Source of the DNA: Epiperipatus broadwayi | Taxonomy: Eukaryota > Onychophora > Udeonychophora > Euonychophora > Peripatidae | NCBI GenBank assembly: GCA_028023455.1 | Contig: JAQFVV010006200.1 | Coordinates: 7,986,521-8,050,520 of the forward strand | Reading direction: 5' to 3' | Length of the DNA: 64,000 nucleotides | In this document: positions 56,101 through 64,000 of the stretch, one piece after another | How positions within the stretch are numbered: position 1 is the stretch's first letter | Layout of the letters: each line of letters starts with the position of its first letter | Program-made: the position numbers and the translations under genes | The notes under the pieces: generated by a model | What the model saw: only the letters and a program-made list of their open reading frames with translations | The model's database searches: none | Told to the model about the DNA's origin: nothing

Positions 56101-57417
56101 GAAGGTGTAGCTGTGTATCGCTGGCAAACAAAACAAGAAGAATCTGCAGAAAAAATTAATCGAACTCACATCTGTTGGACTTGCAATTCAAAATTTTTTA
56201 CTAGTTTGCAACTTAGAGATCATGTTAAAACTTCAAGACATAGAATTCAGTGTGATATGTGTCAGTGGTCAACTGTCGGTAGTAACTATTTTCATCTTCA
56301 AATTCATAAAAATTTAAAACATCATATTCCTCTGCCAGAAGATAAAGTGCACCGCTTGTACAAATGTCCCCATTGTGTATTTGAGCATTTCAGTGAATAT
56401 GCAGCCATTAATCATGTACAAAAGTGCTATACCCATGAAAACGCCTTCTGGTGTACAAATTGCCATTTAGGGTTTGCAACTTATAGAAAATTATTAAGTC
56501 ATTTAACTGGGCATATAAGCGAGGGCACTTGGTTTTATTGCTCCAAATGTTCTTTTAAAAATTTGCTTTCATTTGAGGTTTTCAAACACATTAAATCTGT
56601 TCATTGTGTTTCAGAAGTTTCTTTAGAAAATCAAGAATCAAAACAAATTACAACTGCAGTCACTAAAGAAAAAGAACTTTATAAATCTCAAGAACAATTA
56701 GATGAAGCATCTACATCTTTAACTTTTAAAATGCAAAAATTAATTCCGGACATTGTATATAAATGTTGCAATTGTAATTTTAACACAACTAATGCTATGT
56801 CTATACGAGAGCATAGTAAAACTGCACATGATGGTCTTTCATTATTCGAAAGAGAGAACTCATCAGTTTCTATTCCACTTGAATGTATGGAATGTAAAAA
56901 AAAATTCTTTCATGAAAATTCACTTCATACTCATATGATAGTTCTCAATCATCCAGCAAAGTGCAATCAGTGCTCTTATAAAACCATGAGTATGCGATTT
57001 CTTGCAAATCATCAGGAAACTAAGCATAAAATATTAACATCTTCAATTAATAAACATCATAAAAAAAGACGAATCAACAAATATACTCGTTGTCTTTGTG
57101 ATCTTTGTGGAAAAACTTTTAATAACACAGCATTACTGAAATGGCATCAGCAAAGTCACCCTTTTATGAAAGAAGGTCTAGCAAAAAAGAATAGGACGCA
57201 TCAGTGCCCTCACTGTAAACGGAAATGTTTTGATGAATTAGAATTAAATACTCACATCAATCACCGACATAGGTTAAAATTAGAACCAGAAATTTGTCCA
57301 ATATGTTCTAAAATATGTACAAGTCGACCAAGGTTGCGTGCTCATATGTTGAAACGGCATAAAATTGGTATTAAAGCACATGAAAGACTTCAAATACAGT
57401 ATTCTGTCCAAATATAA
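50110..57417 (+). CDS. Exon 2: BTB domain and ~45 C2H2 zinc fingers (last coding exon)
   Basis: The open frame starts at 50110, directly behind an in-frame TAG that is itself the splice acceptor, and runs 2,435 codons. The first Met (50215) lies inside the BTB domain, so translation must start in an upstream exon. Order: complete BTB domain (50130-50450; LSKLNEARKNKKFVDLTV, FPSHKAILSAVSPFFEEL); a Lys/Arg-rich nuclear-targeting-like segment (50600-50800); about 45 CxxC...HxxxxH fingers from about 50925 to 57363, broken by acidic linkers, the longest at 55250-55860. Fingers 4-11 (about 51330-52320) are four copies of a two-finger module (FGCxxC then FKCLxC). Three longer blocks share the linker HNIPLP or HHIPLP (54130, 54880, 56320). 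Most linkers are not TGEKP. Likely a nuclear DNA-binding regulator whose BTB domain dimerises; target unknown. Ortholog not assigned. Confidence 0.93.
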   Translation, partial: DERISENNHCEEILSKLNEARKNKKFVDLTVTISNMEFPSHKAILSAVSPFFEELLEQHPETLNVNLSASEKAFSNLLTYIYMGVLNIDVLSIHEIEHLAKILKIQKILDMCNQWRKDNLSISIGDNYSLNIDHGYCKENSTKDVLSASKQIVSKIKKANLVPVRTSERISNRRNARKKIIKTLSKKTLTKSRQKQKKSKNHSISKLKQQLANRVVKKKSRVSNIYVKKSHMIANNVQSEAISAENIKNKSEIDESGVTKLPEETNVFNPNEFYICRECGWKTPLYNSMTEHLLLIHKKISLLSLKPFTSEFFEKLNLNRLNRNKTSIPAKKCEVLSKIASNGNGEDKLNINHCCPKCDFISSSKLKLQKHKRGAHKPVLHECDVCGKQFSIALNLEKHTKEHLLPVVFGCGHCEHKDVTVSKIRHHFKFCHADCSSLFQCLKCSFQCEESYSFIRHLKNEHNYQYYKKKSLKINENIITELLKDNNDKISLNQLQIPQLFGCNYCSYRAPTSFRIRRHITQIHKDQKCIFKCLYCDYHNESNVSFLQHQRESHKFILFKRYIAKNECRVVLYENSENKPAKRLFGCNYCDYSGTTSFGVRRHINTIHKDEHCVFKCLQCEFQHENSSSFLQHQKTNHNYHRRSKYNVFDLEDFKKIDTNNSENSNELQNAHKEDNQFFLHMFGCGHCNYSSSTAFKIRHHTKIAHKNVSCVFKCLICEYNIEESIAFLQHLKYEHNYLSFKTDAASNLNNSSKNTSNEENVKMDQKKSDQIFETSKDLNNINKDNTKVEEIKCARCPKILKSSLAHQQHMLYDHFTMIYQCPYCNYKARKASVTRIHVRRVHNKLECVKCPYCDFIVLSANEVKWHVRRKHQLDPTTCEKGLLPSEPETDAEELSKDNDSSKNLSSHTCNICGNYYDKYKSLLAHKRKHFSLKHLYCPYCEFKSLKADEVRNHVVNVHNENPALKCKWCNFCCNDVHMIHEHTVAEHKEEAFPIKDFLETLSKDQDMTDKNTESLKCTKCDKEFLEVSGFKIHMLEHTVAKKFSCPYCPFSTEGIERIHEHIKLKHNRKTIYKCAACSYENPNFVEFRNHMYSDHQDSSKINVDSSQLSKSDNNISSKMNNIIKKVSEQKKLILSYKTKICKKKLAKPGIIIKPCGFSCTICQHFEMAEEDIKKHIATIHHGFAVYKCNDVEVSTPIISNNSSLLENIHPHADKNVTASAIFQSIENPHELHSENLDIASSVFESNTENSQADESSVNVFSEDISDLAQSDNSEDINSTCKEHSYSEAESIREPYCNICHGKFDNWEHLKFHSDETGHLSQCTGCEFTTSDKLQLHYHQKNNHNIPLPDFLKGSSYKCSICSHEIHKLSLARYHLRTVHLKHLKVPQNLKETGENQSNLEFPVLLSFSANDQDNRMGEIEDSEDIVNKEAINEGYWNYICYTCGEFTVDENEMRQHIENIHNKMNSFIVSDSLFLIWKKETSVYLNKDQSKFVCCSCQFTDIDDTSVRQHIKNEHNGMSTYRVLLRDAEYSNQKKNIYSTLCIRCHKEFSSVTERDNHVRIFNHRIFCDKCEYSTKSHQWFYFHRCYKHNIPLPKDLEYESFRCPHCPFISEKLAVEKHIKYTHNNEFQHFCKLCPSRFKALRKLREHLTKHLPEKYKFGCPDCDHRGVSHHAIFKHMQQIHTKDNLKKCPHCSYSGINTSVLNRHLMTHLIPHDPSAKRCRKMQVEYFDQRSAVATILDNNKESISNSFDNNQTIISADDIPVDAVITIVTLDNSNNDNFNNVPKLIRMTNNNNEMQLLEDELVEITEADVANDKTQENEQEVTEIETPNSKNYTSLVQQEIVEIMDISESDLLKASSTALDEEIVITNPELLKENNLAIDEENITSTEIKQNIHQTVNGVNITESKIQLPIDQIINQEGSFYYVCFACGYYSTIENALMDHIITLHENLAIVAKSKEFQLFTVLPENCDGYICHSCSHTEKSLLDIKNHIKNIHEGVAVYRWQTKQEESAEKINRTHICWTCNSKFFTSLQLRDHVKTSRHRIQCDMCQWSTVGSNYFHLQIHKNLKHHIPLPEDKVHRLYKCPHCVFEHFSEYAAINHVQKCYTHENAFWCTNCHLGFATYRKLLSHLTGHISEGTWFYCSKCSFKNLLSFEVFKHIKSVHCVSEVSLENQESKQITTAVTKEKELYKSQEQLDEASTSLTFKMQKLIPDIVYKCCNCNFNTTNAMSIREHSKTAHDGLSLFERENSSVSIPLECMECKKKFFHENSLHTHMIVLNHPAKCNQCSYKTMSMRFLANHQETKHKILTSSINKHHKKRRINKYTRCLCDLCGKTFNNTALLKWHQQSHPFMKEGLAKKNRTHQCPHCKRKCFDELELNTHINHRHRLKLEPEICPICSKICTSRPRLRAHMLKRHKIGIKAHERLQIQYSVQI

Positions 57418-57600
57418 TGTAATTTATAAGATTAAATAATACATTTTGTTTTTTTTTTAAAAAAATCAATTATGATGAAATTTGCTTAATTTGAAGATGA
57501 CAAACAAAAAAATATTCAGTTTAAGCAGTAATTTGAATTCCTAAATAAAATTTAAACAAAATTAAAAATAACATAATGATATTCATTAATTGTATTTTTC
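57418..57600 (+). other. 3' untranslated region with poly(A) signal
   Basis: After the TAA stop the first AATAAA is at 57544-57549, about 130 bp downstream. It is a plausible polyadenylation signal. A T-run (57449-57459) lies between. Other AATAAA-like hexamers are frequent in this A+T-rich DNA, so the choice is tentative. Confidence 0.45.
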
Positions 57601-58844
57601 ATTTTATTTAGAATATTTATTTTTTCCTGATTTATCTTGTAGCCTTTTTTTTTTATTTGCCCCATTAACTTCTGCAATCATTTATTTTATAATTAAAAAT
57701 CTGCTTTAATATTTATAAGTAACTGAAAATAATTATATAAATTTATCTAATTCTTCAGTATCTTTTTAATGATTTAATTTTTCTGATCCATTAATATTTG
57801 TCCCAATATGAACTCTGCTCTATTCCTTTAATGTGTTTTGTTAGAAATATAGTTAAAAAAAATATATCAATCCCATCAATATTTCTTTTTTGTACATTAT
57901 CTTTTATTACTATTGTATCTTATGGTTTCTACTCTAATAATTTTGTTCAGAATTTAAACACACTTTTCAATAAAGTTTTCCATGTTTATTCAAATATTTA
58001 CAAATCTAAAATATTTCATTCTTTAGAGATATTGAACAATCAACTTTGAAGGAATATAAAAGTCTTTTCTCTATATCACTTTTTTTTTTGTTTCCTTCTA
58101 ACTTTTAAAAATAATATTAAAAGCTTTTTCATCTAAAGATTTTCTTGTTGCCTTTTTTGATATTTAGATTAACTTTTTTATTGTAAAAATAATGATATTA
58201 GTTGATCGAGGTAAACTTGAAGAATTACAGAATTAAAAAAAAAAATTTAACTCGATTATATCAAATGAAATTTTTTTGAATGCAATTTAATTAATCAGCA
58301 TTAGTGTGATTATGACAAGATAGCCAAACAAAGTAGAATTAGTGATATAAAATTACGATTCTTAGCATTATCCATAGTAATTTATCACCAAATTTATAAT
58401 TAAAATTAATATTTCATGTTATTCATATTTAAACTTGTACATTTCTTTGTTAATGTGTATGTATTCCTTTATTTTCATACAAAAACTAGTAAGAATAATA
58501 CAGGATTATTTTATCAATATCGTAAGAAAACTTAAAATCTTTTAATATACCTATAAAGATGATTCCCTATTTACTTAGTCTATTCCATGACTTTTTGCAA
58601 AAGTCAATTTTTACTTATGTCAAATTTTTACTCAAAAGTGCTTGTTTGCCATTAACAACAGTGTAAAATGTGAAAATATTTTTAATAAGTAAAAATAAAC
58701 CCAATATCACAAGAAATATTAACACAGTACAAGATACACAGTCTGATATTGAGAGCTGCTTTGTCTTTTACTTTACATACTTGAAAATTGTTAATTTAAG
58801 GTTTATATAAGTCTGAACCTGTCTCTATATAACATTCACAGAGG
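57601..58844. other. AT-rich interval, no gene seen
   Basis: The short frame at 57798-58049 has no domain and A+T-biased codons; I regard it as chance. Confidence 0.5.
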
Positions 58845-58985
58845 CAAAATTCTCCATACAGTAGCACCACTCAGTGCAAGACAGAATAATCAATGGATGC
58901 AGGAAGGTTTGTGCATCCATTGATTACTCTGACTTGCACTGAGTGGCGCTACTGTGTGGAGAGTTTTGCCTCTGTGAAAACAGCT
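58845..58985. mobile_element. Family 1 end fragment as a near-perfect palindrome
   Basis: The left arm (TTCACAGAGGCAAAA...CAATGGATGCA, about 58846-58902) and right arm (TGCATCCATTGATTAC...TTTTGCCTCTGTGAA, about 58912-58977) are inverted copies with few differences. It is the terminal tract of the family 1 unit (compare 24274-24350), here as two inverted ends with nothing between. No hammerhead part. Confidence 0.75.
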
Positions 58986-59375
58986 TGTGTATAACATTAC
59001 AGGTTATTTATTGAAATTTACAAATTGAATGAAAATATATAAAAGCTTCATAACATGATAAATTTCGACATTAGTAATATAGAAATTCATTACTGTATAG
59101 TGTAAATTATAAAAAAACATTGAGATATATATATAAACAAATCTGACATAATGTAAAAGTACTTCTTAATAAAATTATTTTTTTTCTTCATTTGTTACGT
59201 TTTCCTAATATTAAATTATGATTTAATAATATTTTGATTTAGAAAAGTTTTAATATAAATGAGATTAATTTGATTTAACTATTTTTAGTTGGAGATTAAA
59301 TAAGTATGGAAAACTGACTAATATTTTGTCATCAATAAGATCTCCTGAATACTTTGCTTTTCTTCTGTTTTTCTA

Positions 59376-59530
59376 AGAGGGAGTGTTACCTAGTGGTCTT
59401 TGATCTAGTATTGACTACTTCATTTATCTCCATGCACCTTGTTCCCCTCCCAGTTCCAGAGAATGGGTTGTTAGTGCCCTTTTTCAAAACTAATTGGTCC
59501 CCTCCTCTCTAAAAAAAAAAAAAAAAAAAA
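59376..59530 (+). mobile_element. Possible SINE with poly(A) tail
   Basis: It has a box-A-like TTACCTAGTGG near 59387, G+C-richer body text and a 19-base A-run (about 59511-59530). Box B is not convincing and no target duplication was found. Confidence 0.35.
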
Positions 59531-61911
59531 CATTCTACATGATTTTATATATATATATTAATGTTTTATTAAAGATAATAATGAAAAAAATTACTATTAT
59601 ATAATTATAAATTTACTTTCCAAGTTTTTATAGAAATAAATTTAGATACAATATCATTAACACAAGAATATTGCATTCATCATTCTCTATAGTTATCACT
59701 GACACATTTACCAGCCGATTTTTTTATAATTTGTAACTTCAAAAATGATCTCTCTCCACTAACTACACTTGTAGGAAGAGTTGGTAATATTCTTAATGAT
59801 ATGCTTAAATTTGGTAGGAAATGGTCAAATCATTTTCATGAGTATAAGTTAGAAGAGCAAATGGATTTTTGAATTGAAATAATTTACTTGAAAATAAATT
59901 TCTATTGCATAAGATGCTTATCTAGCATTTATCAATAAAAAACTAAACACATGTTGCTAGAAGCTTTCCTCTCCTAAACAACAATATTAATTAAACATTA
60001 ATCTTATTGCCACAAAAGTAATTAATTATATAAATCTTCATACAGTCTTTAATATATGTATATTGATAAACAAAAGAAGTAATTCTTATAAAATATTTCA
60101 AACTATAATCATTTACATTTAATTTTTAGGTACCTTATGACTTTTAATAGTAATAGCATAGACAACTTTAGAGACCAATAAAACATGAAACATAAACTAT
60201 TTAAATTATGAATAAATAATAATTAATCTCTCATCAAAACAAATTACACATGTACTAAGTCATGATATTGAAATTATATAATTTAAATTACATTATCTAT
60301 AGAACTTTTTTTTCTTCTTTACTTGAGCTTTCCTCTTGTGAGAACTTTATTTCAACAAAGCAACTATATATAATAATAAGTCAAAACAAATGTCCTTTAT
60401 AATCTAAAATCTTTGTGAGTTCCAATTATTTTATCTTGGTGAAATCTTTTAGAATGTTTTTTTTTTTGAAAAGCTTTGGTGCTTTAATTATAAAATCACA
60501 GGCCAGATAAGAATTATGTCTGATAGAATAACAAATTATGACGAAATTTTATCTTTTGAATCAATCCATTTATGTGGCAAACATTAAGAAAATCACAATA
60601 AGTTGTTTTTCTTCATAAGTTGTGTAAGACTGGATAATTAGTAATTTCCTGAGAAGTGAAATTGGTTAATTTCAGTATTTCTAAAAATGTTTACAGAGAG
60701 TAATTCTGTTGAGGGTTAAAACATATTCAAAATTCAGATGGGAACAATTTTCTTAATATTTGTTTTAAACTATAGGAGCAGACAACTTTTGATATATTAG
60801 TGTTGACAAAATAGCTTATAATTTTCCATTTCAAAAAATATCTTTAAATTTCATTTTTTTCATGCATTATACCCTGAAGAATATTCAAATATTTTGTTTA
60901 TTTATTAGGACAGTTGATAGGCATGCACATAATATTTTGAAACATATTTAAATAAAATATTATATTTTAATAAAATTAAATATACAAATCACAATGTTAG
61001 AACAAATATTTATATTATAGATATTAAAATAAATTATTTTTATTTTATTTACCACTCTCACGACAATTGAGATTTTATTTTAAATTTAAAATAACTTTAC
61101 CTAAATACTTTAAAATAATATTCCTTTATATTTAAACATATATGCACATTCACATTTAATTATTGCATTAAAAGTACATCACTGCTGTAAATAGTTTTAC
61201 CATTATATGTACACTAATATAAATATTGCTTTACTGATCCTATTTTACTCATTTTCCAACATGTATACAATATTATGTATTTTATTAGTGAATTGCCCCC
61301 CTTTTTTTTCTTTTTAAAATTACCTTTGTGCTATTTTTAAAACTAAATAGAAAACCATGAATTTTCCAAAATTGTTAGAATTTCAAACGTTATAAAAATA
61401 CGGGAGATACATATTGAATTTTTTTTTTTTTTAATTTTGATTGATACGACAAATTTAAGATATTTTTATAATAAGCGAATAAAAATTTTGAAATTATATT
61501 TAGTATTATTTTAGAGATACCAAATAACCATTACAATGTATATATATAAATGGCATGGATAGTAATAGTAAAACACTATTTCATTTTCGCATCATATGGC
61601 AATGTAAAGTGAAATATGTATCGTGTAAACCCAGCATAAGAAGACATAACTGAGAATATCATAAGAGAAAAACAAATTGTATAAAATTATAATTGATAAA
61701 TCGCATTTCAAGAAGTGATTGTTTATTTTAATATGTTTATATTTCCTTGTTTGTAGGACCATCTTTCACTGGCTCTGCCCCTTCCCTTTTACACCTAAAA
61801 TGTTTTATTTTGATATTTAAAAAAAATGTTTAATGTTTTACAATAGGTTTATTTTATGCATCTGAAATATATATGATGTAGATATGTGATTGAAATATTA
61901 TAGCATATTAC
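59531..61911. other. AT-rich interval, no gene seen
   Basis: Homopolymers and scattered TA microsatellites only. Confidence 0.55.
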
Positions 61912-62083
61912 ATTAAGATTGAACCAGCTAGTTATAATTCTATAGTTTAGTTCAAAGAGGATATCAAACAATGGAAAACTACCATTATATTGAACTTAGT
62001 CATAATTCTCTATTGAGTAGTCTCATTACAATTTGAATATTAAACAATAGAGAATTATGACATCTGGTTCAATCTTAATGAAA
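61912..62083. repeat. Imperfect inverted repeat
   Basis: CATTAAGATTGAACCAGCTAG near 61911 pairs with CTGGTTCAATCTTAATG near 62065. The inner parts (TTATAATTCTATAG / AATAGAGAATTATGA) also pair, and a third related tract lies at about 61990-62020. Non-coding. Confidence 0.6.
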
Positions 62084-62589
62084 GTTTGCCATTTCTTAAT
62101 ATCCATTTAATATAATTTAGTAATATTGGTGTTGGCTTTTCAACTACTTTTTTCAGCACAATTATCTCTCCATTAAGCAATTGCTTTGTTCAAAACTTAA
62201 ATTCAGTTTTTATGATTATTGTTGCATTTATAAAGAATACCCAGTTTACTTTTCACTTAGATTCAATTTAAAATCAGCATTTCAATTAATCAATAATCCA
62301 TCTTTTAATTATTCTTTGTTTTCTTTCATACCATTGTTCTGTAGCTTCAGTAGTCTCTAAAGATACTATCATAGTCACTACTTCTCTAAACTTATAATTA
62401 TTAATTATTACAATGCTTTCAGTGTATTAAAATTAACGAAAGCTATTACAAATTTTCATCTACAAATTGTAAAATTGATTATATATATTCCACCAAATAT
62501 ATTTATTTTATGAAAAACATTTATTTATATTAAGATAATCAACTCTTAGACATTATTTAAAAGACTAGAGAAAAAGAATCTATAAATTT

Positions 62590-62655
62590 AAACCACTAAA
62601 CATCACATGATCATTATTCCCATGCACTGGGTGGTACTACAGACAATGTAATAAA
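62590..62655 (-). mobile_element. Short fragment of retrozyme-like family 1
   Basis: AAACCACTAAACATCACATGATCA followed by CACTGGGTGGTACTAC matches the start and end tracts of the family 1 unit, with the middle missing. Confidence 0.5.
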
Positions 62656-64000
62656 CCTAAAACTGATAGTAAACAAAAGATGACATTATAAATTGCAAAA
62701 TTAGCAATGTTTTAAAAATTTTGTATTGAGAGAACTTATGAATTAGCCTGCAAGTCATACACAAAGCAATAAAAATTAATTTACAACTAATTTTTATTAA
62801 CAATACATATACATTCACACATATATATTGTATTCTATGGATAGACCCAAATCCAAAACGTATCAGACACTTCATATTTATATATATATTGAAAATAACT
62901 CATTACTTTAATCAGAAACCGACAGCCATCATCTACATATACGTACTAAACACCCTCATAAATCTATTCAACTTATACATTTATTAATTTCCATGATTCT
63001 TATTATAAATTTATTATATATGTGTAATTAACGTTTAACAATAAATTGCTTAATAAGAATTTTATAAAGAAGACTGTGAGGTCATGCATAGCCCTAGCAA
63101 CAGGTGATATATCATTATTAAAACAACAGAACATATATAAATGGTTGACAATCGATTATTAATAAAATTTAAAGTAATATACTTTTTTTAATCTTCGCTT
63201 TTAAATACATTTGTTCATCATAGAAGAAAGAGGACTTTAGCAATCTTCAGTGTGTTCTAGGAAATAACGACGTGCATAATTATAAAAGTCCGCATAAAGA
63301 AACTACTTGATGGAAGCCTAAGAAACCTGGTCGAATCTCCAAACAAAATAATGGTCTAACAACAAGGAATTATTTTACAACTTGTGTTCTAAAATAAAAT
63401 TTATTTCATTGTAATATTTGTGAAAATATATGTAGAATTTTGTCAGATATAACCAAATAGTTGATATCGAATTTTTTTTTGCATTAACGGATGTGCTAAA
63501 AATATACATCACTAGGTGTTATAAAGCCGATCTTGATTCAACACTGTATAATACCAATGCGTCACCTCTAATTGCTTATTATTAAATCGCAGAATCATAG
63601 AAATAGTTACTTGATTTGCATGTATTATTTTTGCGCAAGAAATATTATATATTGCAGGAATAGATGAAAACATTGCAATAATATAAATATAGAAATTAAA
63701 GAAAATGAGATCATACAGATACATATGTGTACTCCAACTGTCATTCAACCACAGCTAATCCACTATAGAATGATACTTGAATAGTAAATAAATGTTATTT
63801 TTCGACATATACAATTGGATCTACACTAGTTGGCTACCATAAATCTCATCATAATATATCGTCATGTGCTATTGATTTGGAATATTTGAATTATTGTGGG
63901 AATATATCATAAACACTTCATTATTAAGCAATTTATATGAATCACAAATTTATAAATCTTATTTGATCATTGGTATTACTATAATTATATTTGTTAATTA
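62656..64000. other. AT-rich interval, no gene seen
   Basis: The two short frames (62657-62875 and 63512-63748, minus) show no domain, no conserved motif and no splice context, so I do not call them. Confidence 0.5.

Noticed and set aside
50215-57417. Treating the zinc-finger gene as a single-exon gene starting at Met 50215
   Set aside because: This Met lies inside the BTB domain. The frame is open and BTB-like back to 50110, which sits at a strong splice acceptor.
57798-58049. 83-codon frame after the zinc-finger gene
   Set aside because: Low-complexity A+T-rich translation with no domain and no splice or promoter context.

Overview
This is a strongly A+T-rich window (about three-quarters A+T by eye) from an animal nuclear genome. 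The evidence is a gene with GT-AG introns whose product carries THAP, BTB and C2H2 zinc-finger domains, plus non-LTR retrotransposons (RTE and L1/Tx1-like), Penelope-like elements and tRNA-derived SINEs. The element mix would suit an arthropod or a lophotrochozoan such as a mollusc; the sequence does not decide it.

Host gene. Only one host gene is convincing, on the + strand. Its first coding exon (27886-28167) encodes a THAP DNA-binding domain and ends in phase 0 at a good splice donor. About 22 kb downstream a 7.3-kb exon (50110-57417) opens in phase 0 directly behind a polypyrimidine tract and AG. It encodes a complete BTB domain, a basic segment and about 45 C2H2-type fingers. The two ends fit each other, so I model one THAP-BTB-C2H2 protein of about 2,529 residues. 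Splicing of these two exons together is an inference.

Mobile elements. A decayed Penelope-like element with GIY-YIG endonuclease lies at about 4.3-6.5 kb (-). A nearly full-length but frameshifted RTE lies at 9.0-12.0 kb (-), with weaker RTE remnants near 33, 37.5, 41 and 46-49 kb. L1/Tx1-like LINE pieces lie at 17.9-20.2 kb (ORF1 and the start of ORF2) and 47.3-48.7 kb (ORF2 3' end, flanked by an 18-bp target-site duplication inside an RTE remnant). A 666-bp palindrome at 39.8-40.5 kb carries two inverted copies of a Penelope-like 3' end. tRNA-derived SINEs or SINE-like pieces lie at 7.5, 14.6, 16.1, 36.3, 44.3 and perhaps 59.4 kb.

The most unusual layer is a set of short non-coding elements built of roughly 400-480-bp monomers. 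They occur as tandem dimers and as head-to-head inverted arrays (7.7-8.7, 20.3-21.1, 24.3-24.9 and 31.3-32.8 kb, with fragments elsewhere). Many monomers carry a motif that folds by hand as a type I hammerhead ribozyme: a CUGANGA box, a stem II hairpin, GAAA, a short palindromic stem III, an NUH site and a long interrupted stem I. This is the layout expected of animal retrozymes, which are thought to be copied by Penelope-type machinery; fragments of such machinery are in the same window.

The remaining DNA (1-0.5 kb, 2.7-3.8, 12.8-14.5, 15.0-17.5, 21.5-24.2, 26-27.7, 57.6-58.8 and 59.5-64 kb) is A+T-rich sequence in which I see no gene.
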